46,063 nt of DNA, from contig JAEZNO010000023.1 of the NCBI GenBank assembly GCA_023441805.1, positions 1 through 46,063 of the forward strand, in the 5' to 3' direction. The stretch comes from Bacteroidota bacterium. GTDB taxonomy: Bacteria > Bacteroidota > Bacteroidia > Bacteroidales > Lentimicrobiaceae. The translations under genes were made by a program, and so were the position numbers. Below, in pieces: positions 19,301 to 26,422 of this stretch; position 1 is the first letter of the stretch, and each line of letters starts with the position of its first letter. The notes below the pieces were generated by a model. It did no database searches, was not told where the DNA came from, and was given only the letters and a program-made list of their open reading frames with translations.

Positions 19301-19868
19301 AGTGCTTGACACAGAAGTTTATTCAAATACCGGTGGTCAGGCTTCAAAATCAACCCCTGTTGGAGCTGTCGCAAAATTTGCAGCAAGTGGAAAGAAGATC
19401 CGTAAGAAAGATCTTGGTGTTATGGCAATGAGTTATGGATACGTATATGTGGCACAAGTTGCTATGGGTGCTAACCAGACTCAATATCTGAAAGCCTTAC
19501 GCGAAGCTGAAGCTTATCCCGGACCATCACTCATAATTGCTTATGCACCATGTATCAATCATGGAATCAGAGCAGGTATGGGCAAGGCTCAGGAACAACA
19601 GGAACATGCTGTTCAATCAGGTTACTGGACACTGTATCGCTACAATCCAATGCTCGAAGCTGAAGGAAAGAATCCTTTCCAGATCGACTCAAAAGAACCT
19701 GACTTTAGTAAGTTCCAGGACTTCCTGAATTCAGAGGTACGTTATACTTCATTGAAGAAATCATTCCCGGTTGAAGCAGGTGAATTATTCGCAGCTGCTG
19801 AGGAGAATGCTAAATGGAGATATAATAGCTACCGCAGAATGGCAGGTATGGTATTTGAAACAAAATAA
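16329..19868 (+). CDS. nifJ: pyruvate:ferredoxin (flavodoxin) oxidoreductase
   Basis: Converts pyruvate and CoA to acetyl-CoA and CO2 with reduction of ferredoxin or flavodoxin; cytoplasmic, oxygen-sensitive. The 1179 residues fit the single-chain, all-domains-fused form. Order: pyrimidine-binding domain (AIYPITPSSTMAEYVDEW), domain II, the EKR linker, two [4Fe-4S] motifs (CIQCNQCSFVCPHAC and CTGCGNCADVCP), then the TPP domain with the proximal-cluster cysteines CSGCGETPY, ATGCSS and YAPCINHG and the TPP motif GGDGWAYDIGYGG. Codon use is smooth and strong-gene-like. The gene ends in a strong terminator and is divergent from the DHOD-like gene. Its presence implies fermentative or anaerobic pyruvate metabolism. 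Confidence 0.98.
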   Translation: MTKKKNFVTCDGNYAAAHIAYMFSEVAAIYPITPSSTMAEYVDEWASHGRKNIFGETVKVTEMQSEAGAAGAVHGSLQAGALTTTYTASQGLLLMIPNMYKMAGELLPAVFHVSARSLAAQALSIFGDHSDVYATRQTGFAMLATGSVQEIFDLAAVAHLTAIRSRVPFLHFFDGFRTSHEIQKAEMPDTADLAALIDWKALKGFRDRALNPEHPVTRGTAQNPDIYFQSREAANPFYNALPDMVEDYMQQITKLTGREYHPFTYYGAPDAENVIVAMGSITETIKEVIDYMNANGEKLGLVSVHLYRPFSTKYFFKVMPSTVKRITVLDRTKEPGANGDPLYLDVKEAFYDREQRPLIVGGRYGLSSKDTTPAMIISVVNNMKMNEPKNRFTIGIVDDVTFTSLPLLPEVDLSPKGTFQGKFYGIGADGTVGANKNSIKIIGETTDKYCQAYFAYDSKKSGGVTTSHLRFGDKPIRSPYLVNTPDFVACHVPAYLEKYDMLKGLKKRGTFLLNSLWSEEETLNRIPDHMKRYIADNEINFYIINATVIAEEIGLGGRTNTIMQSAFFKISGVIPYDTAVEYMKKAVLKDFGKKGEEVVRMNNAAIDRGGEVIKVNVPESWKSIVPAMANGHDDDLPEFIKNVVMPINSMKGDDLPVSAFVGREDGTFPAGTTAYEKRGIAVNVPEWIPENCIQCNQCSFVCPHACIRPFLISKEEMEQIPAGTPTLKAIPKTFDGLQFRIQLSPLDCTGCGNCADVCPAKSKALVMQPLEGQMGQQELWNSITKNVSYKDTIAPKEQNVKNSQFAQPLFEFSGACSGCGETPYIKLVTQLFGERMMVANATGCSSIYGGSAPSTPYTVNAQGIGPAWGNSLFEDNAEYGLGMGTAVRKLRDRIVLKLQELLQGEYNEQLKAAAQAWLDGHNNAAQSKEATEVLLPLLEKESTPLAKELVELKQYFIKKSIWMFGGDGWAYDIGYGGLDHVIASGEDVNILVLDTEVYSNTGGQASKSTPVGAVAKFAASGKKIRKKDLGVMAMSYGYVYVAQVAMGANQTQYLKALREAEAYPGPSLIIAYAPCINHGIRAGMGKAQEQQEHAVQSGYWTLYRYNPMLEAEGKNPFQIDSKEPDFSKFQDFLNSEVRYTSLKKSFPVEAGELFAAAEENAKWRYNSYRRMAGMVFETK

Positions 19869-19891
19869 CAGCTTTCATGGTGTTAAAATTT

Positions 19892-19926
19892 AGAGCCGGG
19901 TTTCATTAACCCGGCTCTTGTTTTTA
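19892..19926 (+). terminator. rho-independent terminator of nifJ
   Basis: An 11-bp stem (AGAGCCGGGTT paired with AACCCGGCTCT) around the loop TCATT, followed by TTGTTTTT. It lies 24 bp after the nifJ stop. Confidence 0.85.
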
Positions 19927-19964
19927 TCTTCGCACTGTTTTTCTAACTCTTACTTTTTACTAAA

Positions 19965-20807
19965 ATGAGACAAGTTAATTTCCTATTAATTATTCTAATA
20001 TTAAGCACATCATCAGCTTGTTACAGAACCAATAAGCCTGATAAGGACTCAACCACAACTATTGTAAAAGAAAAGCCTGTCACCACCGCAAGTGTAGATT
20101 CATTGCGAAATGAGTATATGGTAATGGGCATTCTTTATCATCAGATATCAGGTGAGTATAGGGCCCTTTGTTACCAGGCCTATAACTTTGGAAAGATTCT
20201 TCTCGATAAAGACCTTGCCGATAAGAGTATAGATAAGCATCGTGCCATTGTATTGGATATTGACGAAACAGTCATTGACAATAGTGCATATCAGGCTCAA
20301 ATGGTATTAAGCAGTTACAATTATCCTACCAGATGGGATGAATGGTGTAATAAAGCAGCCGCCGAGGCAATTCCCGGTGCACTTGAGTTTTTAAATTACG
20401 CTAAAATGAATGGTGTGAGTGTCTTCTATGTTACTAACCGCAAGGAACAGTATAAGCAAGTGACAATTGAAAATCTTAAGAAACTTGGATTCCCATTTGC
20501 CGATGAAGAACATGTAATCATGCGTACTGCTGAAAAAAGCAAAGAGGGCAGGAGAGCTGATATTTTACAAAAACACCATATTTCATTGCTCTTTGGTGAT
20601 AATTTGCTTGACTTTAGTGCAATTTTCGATGATAAGACTAATCAGGAAAAGGTTGACATAACTGATCAAATAAGGGCTCAGTTTGGCAGTAGAATGATTA
20701 TCCTGCCAAATGCCATGTACGGAGAATGGGAAAGTGACCTTTACGAAGCTAATCTTCCTGATAGCACAAAGCGCGATATCAGACGCAAACTGTTGAGAGG
20801 ATTTTAA
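19965..20807 (+). CDS. 5'-nucleotidase / acid phosphatase, lipoprotein e(P4) family
   Basis: Outer-membrane-type lipoprotein of 280 residues with a class C (e(P4)) HAD phosphatase domain. The signal peptide ends at a lipobox SSAC with Cys19. The catalytic motif is LDIDET with nucleophile Asp98 and general acid Asp100; later HAD motifs are YVTNRKEQY and the acidic LFGDNLLDF. In Haemophilus e(P4) dephosphorylates NMN, 5'-nucleotides and other phosphomonoesters in the periplasm; the same activity is expected here. Stands alone, between the nifJ terminator and a convergent terminator shared with sppA. Confidence 0.92.
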   Translation: MRQVNFLLIILILSTSSACYRTNKPDKDSTTTIVKEKPVTTASVDSLRNEYMVMGILYHQISGEYRALCYQAYNFGKILLDKDLADKSIDKHRAIVLDIDETVIDNSAYQAQMVLSSYNYPTRWDEWCNKAAAEAIPGALEFLNYAKMNGVSVFYVTNRKEQYKQVTIENLKKLGFPFADEEHVIMRTAEKSKEGRRADILQKHHISLLFGDNLLDFSAIFDDKTNQEKVDITDQIRAQFGSRMIILPNAMYGEWESDLYEANLPDSTKRDIRRKLLRGF

Positions 20808-21069
20808 TCAGTTAGCTTCTTATTTACTGTAATTACATTTGTAATAAGTGACAGTTTTTTGTAGCGAGTAAGAGAATTTTGCCAAAAGCAAAGCAGCAAA
20901 CATCTCTTGGTTATCTCTTGGTTAACTCTATACCAAGTCTTACTGTTTACAGAAGGGGTCAGATTTTTGACATATTGAGGGATTAGCTCATTGACCTGGT
21001 AGAACAAAGGAAATCGGATAGAGCGAAGTTTAGGGAGATGTTTTTGAATGATGGAATAAGCAAACACAA
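20808..21069. other. intergenic stretch without a recognised gene
   Basis: Between the e(P4) gene and the terminator at 21070. It contains a short direct repeat, TCTCTTGGTTA twice near 20904-20925, and a run at 20977-21004 that resembles a tRNA D-arm by chance. A 97-codon minus-strand frame here has no recognisable protein and is probably spurious. Confidence 0.6.
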
Positions 21070-21105
21070 AAAACCCTTTGGGAGTAGCACCTCCCAAAGG
21101 GTTTT
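21070..21105. terminator. bidirectional terminator between the e(P4) gene and sppA
   Basis: A 15-bp near-perfect inverted repeat, AAAACCCTTTGGGAG and CTCCCAAAGGGTTTT, around the loop TAGCAC. The A-tract on one side and T-tract on the other let it serve both converging genes. Confidence 0.85.
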
Positions 21106-21176
21106 CTTTTGATTACATGAAATTATATAACCTTCAATTCCAAGTCCCTCACTTTTAGAAGGGGTGTGGAGTGAGG

Positions 21177-22949
21177 TTATTCTATTTCAATTGTATAAGG
21201 CATTCTTGCCTGGATGCGATCCATTGAAGTTATAGCTTCAACCTCTTTATATGCTGAATAGAAAACACCAAGTTTTTCTTTCAGGACATCATCTGAATCA
21301 CCACCTTTTAAATCTTCCAGAATTTGAGTGAAAGGATCTTTCTGAGCGGGAAGACCAACTGTACGGTAATCTTCACCGAGGTCAGCCATTGTAGCAGCTA
21401 CTTCAATTGCCTTACGCAGACCACCTGTGTCATCAACCAGATTTATACGTACACCATCAATACCACTCCATACTCTTCCCTGACCTAAACTATCAACCTC
21501 TGAAGGATGCATTGATCTGCCTTCTGCAACATGGCCAATGAAAGTGCTATAGATTCTTTCAATCTGGTTTGTGAGTACTTTTTCTTCGTATGAGCTCATC
21601 GGTCTGGTCACTGTCAGGAAATCGGAATTCTCATTGGTTTGTACCCCGTCGAAGGTTATACCAAGCTTGTTGTTAAAGAACTTCTTCATATCAGGTACAA
21701 TACCAAATACGCCAATAGAGCCGGTAAGAGTTGTCGGATTAGCAATAATGGTATCGGCAGCGCAGGCAATGTAATATCCTCCTGATGCTGCATAATCACC
21801 CATAGAGGCAACAACCGGTTTAACCTCAGAGGCTAATTTAACTTCCCGCCAGATCACATCTGAAGCAAGAGCACTACCACCGGGTGAATTTATACGGAAA
21901 ACAATAGCTTTAATGGTACTGTCGAGGCGTGCTTTCCTTATGGCCTTTGATATTCTCTCCGATCCTATAGTCTCATCGTTACCTTCACCACCGCCAATGC
22001 TACCTACAGCATAAATAACAGCAATCTTATTGCTTGATCTTTTCTTTCCTTTGATTGGACCTTGCTGACTATATTTGTTGAGGCTGACGAACTTGAGTTT
22101 GTCATTCTCCTGAATTCCAATCTTCGATTTAAGCATTGTGATTACCTGATCTTTATAAGCAACCTGATCAGCAAAACCTAATTCAACTGCATCTTCGGAA
22201 GTTGAAAGCCATAATGAGTCAGCAGCTTTTTTGAGAGTTGACTTGTCGATTTTTCGTGTTTGGCTAATGCCATCTACCATATAATTCCAAATGGCACCTA
22301 TGTAAGTGATAGTCTGTTCTTTGTTGGCATCGCTCATTTTATCTGAAACGAACGGCTCAATAGCACTTTTGAACTTCCCATGACGGATAATCTGAGCATT
22401 GATTTCCAACTTGTCGAGCAAACCTTTTAGGAAGACAACCTGTCCGGTAAGACCTTTAAAATCAATACCTCCTTCAGGATTAACGATGATCTGGTCGGCA
22501 ACTGTGGCAAGATAATAGGCCTTTTGTGAGTAAACTTCACCGTAGGCATAGATAAACTTACCTGATTTCTTAAACTCCAGCAATGCACTTCTTAATTCTT
22601 CAAGAGTGGCTAATCCTGATGGTATATCACTAAGGTCAAGATAGATTCCACTGATTTTTTCATCGTTTGAAGCTCTTTCTATCAAATCAAGGGTCTCAAG
22701 CAGACCTGGGATATTGGTGGGTTTTAAGAAACTTGAAGAGCTGAATGCAAAAGGCCCTGCAGGTGATCTTTCAGGTATTGGCTGATCAAATTTTAGATAC
22801 AACACTGAATTGGGTGCAATCACCACCTCCTGCTTACTTGCCATCGATATCATTGAAGTAATCAATATGAAAGTAAGAAACCACATGATCAACATGGTCA
22901 GTATGAAACCTGCCATGGATGCAAGCATAAATTTAAAGAATTGTTTCAT
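21177..22949 (-). CDS. sppA: signal peptide peptidase SppA, 67 kDa type
   Basis: Membrane-anchored serine protease that degrades cleaved signal peptides; 590 residues with two tandem S49 domains as in the long E. coli type. One N-terminal transmembrane helix lies at about residues 8-35. The Ser-Lys dyad is visible: Lys192 in RHGKFKSAIEPF of the first domain and Ser389 in YAASGGYYIA of the second, 197 residues apart, close to the 200 of the E. coli enzyme. The FRINSPGGSALASD segment and LTGSIGVFG are also typical. It is divergent from folK with about 80 bp between start codons, and its 3' end shares a terminator with the e(P4) gene. Confidence 0.95.
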   Translation of the reverse strand: MKQFFKFMLASMAGFILTMLIMWFLTFILITSMISMASKQEVVIAPNSVLYLKFDQPIPERSPAGPFAFSSSSFLKPTNIPGLLETLDLIERASNDEKISGIYLDLSDIPSGLATLEELRSALLEFKKSGKFIYAYGEVYSQKAYYLATVADQIIVNPEGGIDFKGLTGQVVFLKGLLDKLEINAQIIRHGKFKSAIEPFVSDKMSDANKEQTITYIGAIWNYMVDGISQTRKIDKSTLKKAADSLWLSTSEDAVELGFADQVAYKDQVITMLKSKIGIQENDKLKFVSLNKYSQQGPIKGKKRSSNKIAVIYAVGSIGGGEGNDETIGSERISKAIRKARLDSTIKAIVFRINSPGGSALASDVIWREVKLASEVKPVVASMGDYAASGGYYIACAADTIIANPTTLTGSIGVFGIVPDMKKFFNNKLGITFDGVQTNENSDFLTVTRPMSSYEEKVLTNQIERIYSTFIGHVAEGRSMHPSEVDSLGQGRVWSGIDGVRINLVDDTGGLRKAIEVAATMADLGEDYRTVGLPAQKDPFTQILEDLKGGDSDDVLKEKLGVFYSAYKEVEAITSMDRIQARMPYTIEIE

Positions 22950-23004
22950 AGAAATTCTACGTTTAGTTGATTACTCAAAGTTATAATATTTTGAAAATCC
23001 GACT

Positions 23005-23012
23005 TACATTTG
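23005..23012 (+). promoter_or_regulatory. candidate -7 element of folK
   Basis: TACATTTG fits TAnnTTTG and lies 17 bp before the folK start at 23030, giving a short leader. No convincing -33 TTG at the usual spacing. Confidence 0.35.
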
Positions 23013-23029
23013 TCTGCAAATTTATATTC

Positions 23030-23512
23030 ATGCGAGAGGTTTTTCTATTATTGGGAAGTAACTTAGGTGATAGATTTAAACAAATTGAACTTGCAATTGA
23101 TCAAATTGATCAAAAGGTAGGCTTTATTACTGCTAAGTCATCTGTCTATGAAACTGAACCCTGGGGGACTGATGAGCCACTTCCATTTCTAAATATGGTG
23201 ATCAGGGTCAGCACTTTTCTTGATCCTCAACAAGTTCTGGACAGAGTACTTGAAATCGAGAAGGCTTTGGGCAGACAGAGGAGTAACTTCAGAAACCAGC
23301 CAAGGACTATTGATATAGATATACTTCTTTGTGGGGATTCAATAATCAGTACAAAGCAATTGACAGTGCCACATGAAAGAATGCATCTCAGGAGGTTTGT
23401 TCTTGAACCGTTAAACGAAATTGCCCCATCAGCAATTCATCCTGTATTTAAGAAGTCCGTCAAAGTACTTCTTTCTGAATGCGATGATAATTCCTGGGTA
23501 AGAAGAGTATAA
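23030..23512 (+). CDS. folK: 2-amino-4-hydroxy-6-hydroxymethyldihydropteridine pyrophosphokinase
   Basis: Transfers pyrophosphate from ATP to hydroxymethyl-dihydropterin, the step before dihydropteroate synthase in folate synthesis. The start is placed at the ATG at 23030 (MREVFLLLGSNLGDR), because the 21 upstream in-frame residues are not conserved family sequence. Landmarks: LGSNLGDR, the YETEPWG loop, and the signature NFRNQPRTIDIDIL, followed by VPHERMHLRRFVLEPL. About 160 residues, the normal length. The next gene, a deoxynucleoside kinase, is on the same strand but 302 bp away. Confidence 0.95.
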   Translation: MREVFLLLGSNLGDRFKQIELAIDQIDQKVGFITAKSSVYETEPWGTDEPLPFLNMVIRVSTFLDPQQVLDRVLEIEKALGRQRSNFRNQPRTIDIDILLCGDSIISTKQLTVPHERMHLRRFVLEPLNEIAPSAIHPVFKKSVKVLLSECDDNSWVRRV

Positions 23513-23814
23513 TATTTTGACTAAAAACTTGATCTGTGGCATCAATTGTAACAGAATAGGTAATAACAATATAATATCATGGATGGAAGACAATGAAGTT
23601 CTTCTGTTGTAAAGAGCTTAGGTTAAAAGTGCACTTTAGTAACTTGCAGGTTAGAAGAGTTTTGGAGAAGACAGGTTTTGGAAGAGGCAGGTTTTAAAGG
23701 AGGCAGGTTAAAGGAATTTTAGTGCAATAAAGGAGATTGTATGAAAAAACTCAAAGCAGTAAATAAGCAGATAAGAGTAATAGGGTGAGAAGATTTTAGA
23801 ATTAAAGAGGATAA
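23513..23814. other. 302-bp gap with short direct repeats, no recognised gene
   Basis: Between folK and the deoxynucleoside kinase gene. The central part is purine-rich and contains three imperfect copies of a 16-18 bp unit built on AGGCAGGTT (23664-23714). A 15-codon frame at 23741 starts after GGAGATTGT but has no family resemblance. It may be a degraded coding remnant or a leader; nothing firm can be said. Confidence 0.6.
23664..23714 (+). repeat. three imperfect copies of a 16-18 bp unit
   Basis: GGAGAAGACAGGTTTTG, GAAGAGGCAGGTTTTAAA and GGAGGCAGGTTAAAGG follow one another directly. The core AGRCAGGTT is shared. No function recognised. Confidence 0.6.
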
Positions 23815-24447
23815 ATGTATAATTATATAGCAATAGAAGGAACAATAGGGGCAGGGAAAACATCGCTTGCTCAGATGCTTGCGGCTGAGTTTAATACAAG
23901 GCTTATACTGGAGCAATTTGAGGAAAATGACTTTCTTCCAAAATTCTATAAAGACCCTGAGAAGTATGCATTCCCGTTAGAGCTTTCTTTTCTGGCAAGC
24001 AGGTTTCAGCAGTTAAAGTCGGAATTGTCGGTCACGGATTTATTCAGGAACACTATAATTTCTGACTACTTTATCAGTAAATCGTTAATCTTTTCAAAGG
24101 CTACACTACAGGAGGACGAATTTAATCTCTACTCGAAACTATTCAACATCATTAACTTATCACTCCCTGGACCTGATCTGATAGTTTATCTATATGCTTC
24201 AGTCACAAGGCTCAAATCGAACATAATCCTCAGAGGAAGGACGTATGAGCAGAATATTGAAAACTCGTATCTGCAACGTATTCAGGATGGTTACTTTGAA
24301 TATTTACGGAAATTACCCGGTATGAGGATATTGATCCTTGACACCAATAAACTCGATTTCGTAAACAACCAGATGCATTACAACTGGATCAAAGAAAAGA
24401 TCTTTATGACTTACGAGCCTGGAATTCATACAATTGTTTTCGAATAA
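23815..24447 (+). CDS. deoxynucleoside kinase
   Basis: Phosphorylates deoxynucleosides in nucleotide salvage; 210 residues. The P-loop is EGTIGAGKTS at about residues 8-17, followed by the family features LEQFEENDFLPKFY, FLASRFQQL (substrate-site region) and the LID-like arginines RGRTYEQNI. The fold belongs to the dNK/dGK/dCK family, not to thymidine kinase of the TK1 type; which base is preferred cannot be told. The start ATG at 23815 is well placed before the conserved N-terminal strand (YIAIEG). Downstream, the histidine kinase gene begins 54 bp after the stop. Confidence 0.9.
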   Translation: MYNYIAIEGTIGAGKTSLAQMLAAEFNTRLILEQFEENDFLPKFYKDPEKYAFPLELSFLASRFQQLKSELSVTDLFRNTIISDYFISKSLIFSKATLQEDEFNLYSKLFNIINLSLPGPDLIVYLYASVTRLKSNIILRGRTYEQNIENSYLQRIQDGYFEYLRKLPGMRILILDTNKLDFVNNQMHYNWIKEKIFMTYEPGIHTIVFE

Positions 24448-24501
24448 TGACAGTTGGTGAATCAATTTTCATTATATTTGGGGTACCCTCAACTGAATAA
24501 C

Positions 24502-25467
24502 ATGTCAGGAATCAGTCTCATAATCTCCTTAAGTAATACACTGGCACTTATTGTATTATTAATCATTCTGATACTCCTGGCTTATGTATTCATTTATCTC
24601 CCACGACTGATTAGCGAAAACAGGAAACTTAATACACTGAATGCTGATCTGAAAGCAAAATCTGAAGAACTGGCTGTTGAGCTTGAGAATGTTAAGAAGA
24701 AAGCCGAAGAATCAGATAACCTGAAAACATCCTTCCTTGCAAATATGTCACATGAGATAAGAACACCCTTAAATGCAATTATGGGGTTTTCTTCATTGTT
24801 ACAGCAAGTTAAACCTGATGATGAGGAATACGGTGAATACGTTGAAATCATAAATAAAAACAGCAACAAATTGCTGGATATGATGGATGAGGTATTCAAC
24901 ATAGCACTCATTGAATCAGGTATAACCAGTATGTATCTTGAAAGATGTCCGGTAAATGAGTTGCTGACCGGTTTGGTTACTTTTTTCAATCTTGAAAAGG
25001 AAAATGAGGGGAAGGAGAATGTGGCAATTAAGATTAAAAAGTTATCGCGCGACAGCTCTTTTTGTTTATACACTGATCCCCGAAAACTCAGGCAGACATT
25101 GTATAATCTGATTGAAAATGCTCTAAAGTATACGCATGAGGGAACCATTGAAATAGGATACGATTTGATAGAGAATTCAATGGTGCGATTTTATGTTAAG
25201 GATACAGGTGAGGGATTTCCGCAGGAAAAGCTGGATGTGATATTTCAAAGATTCAGGCAGGTTGACGACAGCAGTACCAGAAATTATGGTGGGATAGGTT
25301 TAGGTTTGACGTTGTCGCAAAAATTTGTGGAGATGATGGGAGGTAGTATGTGGGGAGAATCGTCAACCGGCAAGGGCTCGGTATTTTACTTCACTTTACC
25401 GTATGAGCCAATTGATGTAATTGAAGCCAAATCAAAAGTACAGGACAGCGCTTCACTTAATTTATAA
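24502..25467 (+). CDS. membrane-anchored sensor histidine kinase without a sensor domain
   Basis: Start chosen at the ATG at 24502 (MSGISLIISL); an upstream in-frame TTG at 24454 would add sixteen residues of no clear kind. One transmembrane helix (about residues 12-33) is followed by a coiled coil (residues 38-72), the dimerisation domain with phospho-acceptor His84 in NMSHEIRTPL, and a HATPase domain with N-box NLIENALKYT, G1 KDTGEGFP, F-box IFQRFRQVD and G2 GGIGLGLTL. There is no periplasmic, PAS or GAF domain, and no receiver domain. No response regulator gene is nearby, so it is an orphan kinase and its signal and target are unknown. Ends before a convergent terminator. Confidence 0.92.
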   Translation: MSGISLIISLSNTLALIVLLIILILLAYVFIYLPRLISENRKLNTLNADLKAKSEELAVELENVKKKAEESDNLKTSFLANMSHEIRTPLNAIMGFSSLLQQVKPDDEEYGEYVEIINKNSNKLLDMMDEVFNIALIESGITSMYLERCPVNELLTGLVTFFNLEKENEGKENVAIKIKKLSRDSSFCLYTDPRKLRQTLYNLIENALKYTHEGTIEIGYDLIENSMVRFYVKDTGEGFPQEKLDVIFQRFRQVDDSSTRNYGGIGLGLTLSQKFVEMMGGSMWGESSTGKGSVFYFTLPYEPIDVIEAKSKVQDSASLNL

Positions 25468-25482
25468 TAAACACTAATTACT

Positions 25483-25516
25483 GAAAATAGAAAGAGGCTG
25501 ACGTAATGACAGCCTC
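25483..25516 (-). terminator. terminator of the ECF sigma factor gene
   Basis: On the minus strand GAGGCTG and CAGCCTC (7 bp) enclose a 9-nt loop and are followed by TTTCTATTTT. It lies 27 bp beyond the sigma factor stop and shares its stem sequence with the hairpins at 35110 and 45919. Confidence 0.65.
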
Positions 25517-25542
25517 CGTACTAATCAACTCGATCTACTTGT

Positions 25543-26049
25543 TTAGCTATTAAATTCTTTAAGCGATTCCATCAGCTTTTTCCTTGTAAAGAAAATCCTG
25601 CTTTTTACAGTGCCGATTGAAAGATTCAGATTCTCTGCTATTTCTTTATACTTATAACCTTCATTGTGCATTTCAAACGGCATTCTTTGATCCTCTTCCA
25701 GTTTTGAGATATTGGCTTCGATTTCCTTGGTTTGCAATTGTGAATCGGGAGATTCAAAATCCGAGCGCCTTGGAATGTTTAAAAAGTAAAGATCTTCGGT
25801 TGTATCTACTATGGTATTTGCTTTCTGATTTCTTCTGTAGTTATTTATAAAGGTGTTCTTCATAATGGTATAAGTCCACGCCTTTAAATTGGTATTGGCT
25901 TCGAATTTATCTTTATGCAGGAGTGCTTTAAGATAAGTTTCCTGAATCAGATCCTTTGCTTCTTCGCGGTTATTTGTGAGTGTGTTGGCAAAATATGATA
26001 GATTTTCGTGCAGTCCGATTAGTTTAGTGTTGAATTCTATTGCTGTCAT
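25543..26049 (-). CDS. ECF-type RNA polymerase sigma factor
   Basis: Alternative sigma-70 family factor of 168 residues with only regions 2 and 4. Region 2 is seen in NREEAKDLIQETYLKAL and AWTYTIMKNTFINNYRR; region 4, with its helix-turn-helix, in YKEIAENLNLSIGTVKSRIF. No anti-sigma factor gene lies beside it. The next gene upstream on the same strand, 373 bp away, is a MerR-type regulator with a cobalamin domain, an arrangement like the litR-litS pair of Streptomyces and like regulators next to carotenoid genes in Bacteroidota. No target promoter could be identified. A 15-bp palindrome lies 87 bp upstream of the start. Confidence 0.9.
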   Translation of the reverse strand: MTAIEFNTKLIGLHENLSYFANTLTNNREEAKDLIQETYLKALLHKDKFEANTNLKAWTYTIMKNTFINNYRRNQKANTIVDTTEDLYFLNIPRRSDFESPDSQLQTKEIEANISKLEEDQRMPFEMHNEGYKYKEIAENLNLSIGTVKSRIFFTRKKLMESLKEFNS

Positions 26050-26135
26050 GGTTACGTTAAGTTTAAATGATATAAACTGTTTAACAAATAACGTGCACTA
26101 ATTAAACATTAGTATCAAAGGCGTGTATAATTATT

Positions 26136-26150
26136 GCAATATTATATTGC
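26136..26150. promoter_or_regulatory. palindrome, candidate operator for the MerR/cobalamin regulator
   Basis: GCAATAT-T-ATATTGC is a perfect inverted repeat with a single-base centre. It lies 87-101 bp upstream of the sigma factor start and downstream of the regulator gene. Its role as operator is inferred from position and symmetry; known CarH-type operators are also AT-rich palindromes, but with a different spacing. Confidence 0.4.
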
Positions 26151-26351
26151 GATAAAGTTAAACAATTGATAGTAAATGGCATAATAACATCAAATATTGT
26201 TTAAGAAAAAGACATAAATTACCGTTAATGTGTTAACAAAAGGCAAAATTCCCCAATGTGGGACACATGCTGTCCCTATTAAGGAAAAACATAGTATTTT
26301 GAGGAATTGTTTAATATATTCTGATGAGAATCAGTGAAATGTGAATTACAT

Positions 26352-26382
26352 AAAAGACAAAAACTGTCCATTGAGGGGACGG
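26352..26382 (-). terminator. terminator of the MerR/cobalamin regulator gene
   Basis: On the minus strand the arms CCGTCC and GGACAG pair around a 7-nt loop, followed by TTTTTGTCTTTTA. About 40 bp past the stop codon at 26423. Confidence 0.6.
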
Positions 26383-26422
26383 TCTTTGTTATTCTTTATT
26401 AAAGTATCAGGAAATCAGTTAG

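Larger units (their letters stand above)
26050..26422. other. regulatory intergenic region between the sigma factor and MerR genes
   Basis: Holds the MerR-gene terminator at its right-hand end and the palindrome at 26136-26150. No protein-coding sequence was recognised; the rest is AT-rich. Confidence 0.6.

Noticed and set aside
20977..21004. tRNA-like D-arm text (GGGATTAGCTCA ... CTGGTAGAAC)
   Set aside because: No matching anticodon stem, T-arm or acceptor pairing follows; it is probably chance.
20804..21097. 97-codon minus-strand frame
   Set aside because: It crosses the bidirectional terminator, has mixed composition and no recognisable protein.
23741..23788. 15-codon frame with a purine-rich site upstream
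   Set aside because: Too short and without conservation evidence; Shine-Dalgarno-like sequences are of little value in Bacteroidota.
24594..25148. 184-codon minus-strand frame inside the histidine kinase gene
   Set aside because: Serine- and phenylalanine-rich translation of the antisense strand of a well-supported kinase gene; a shadow.
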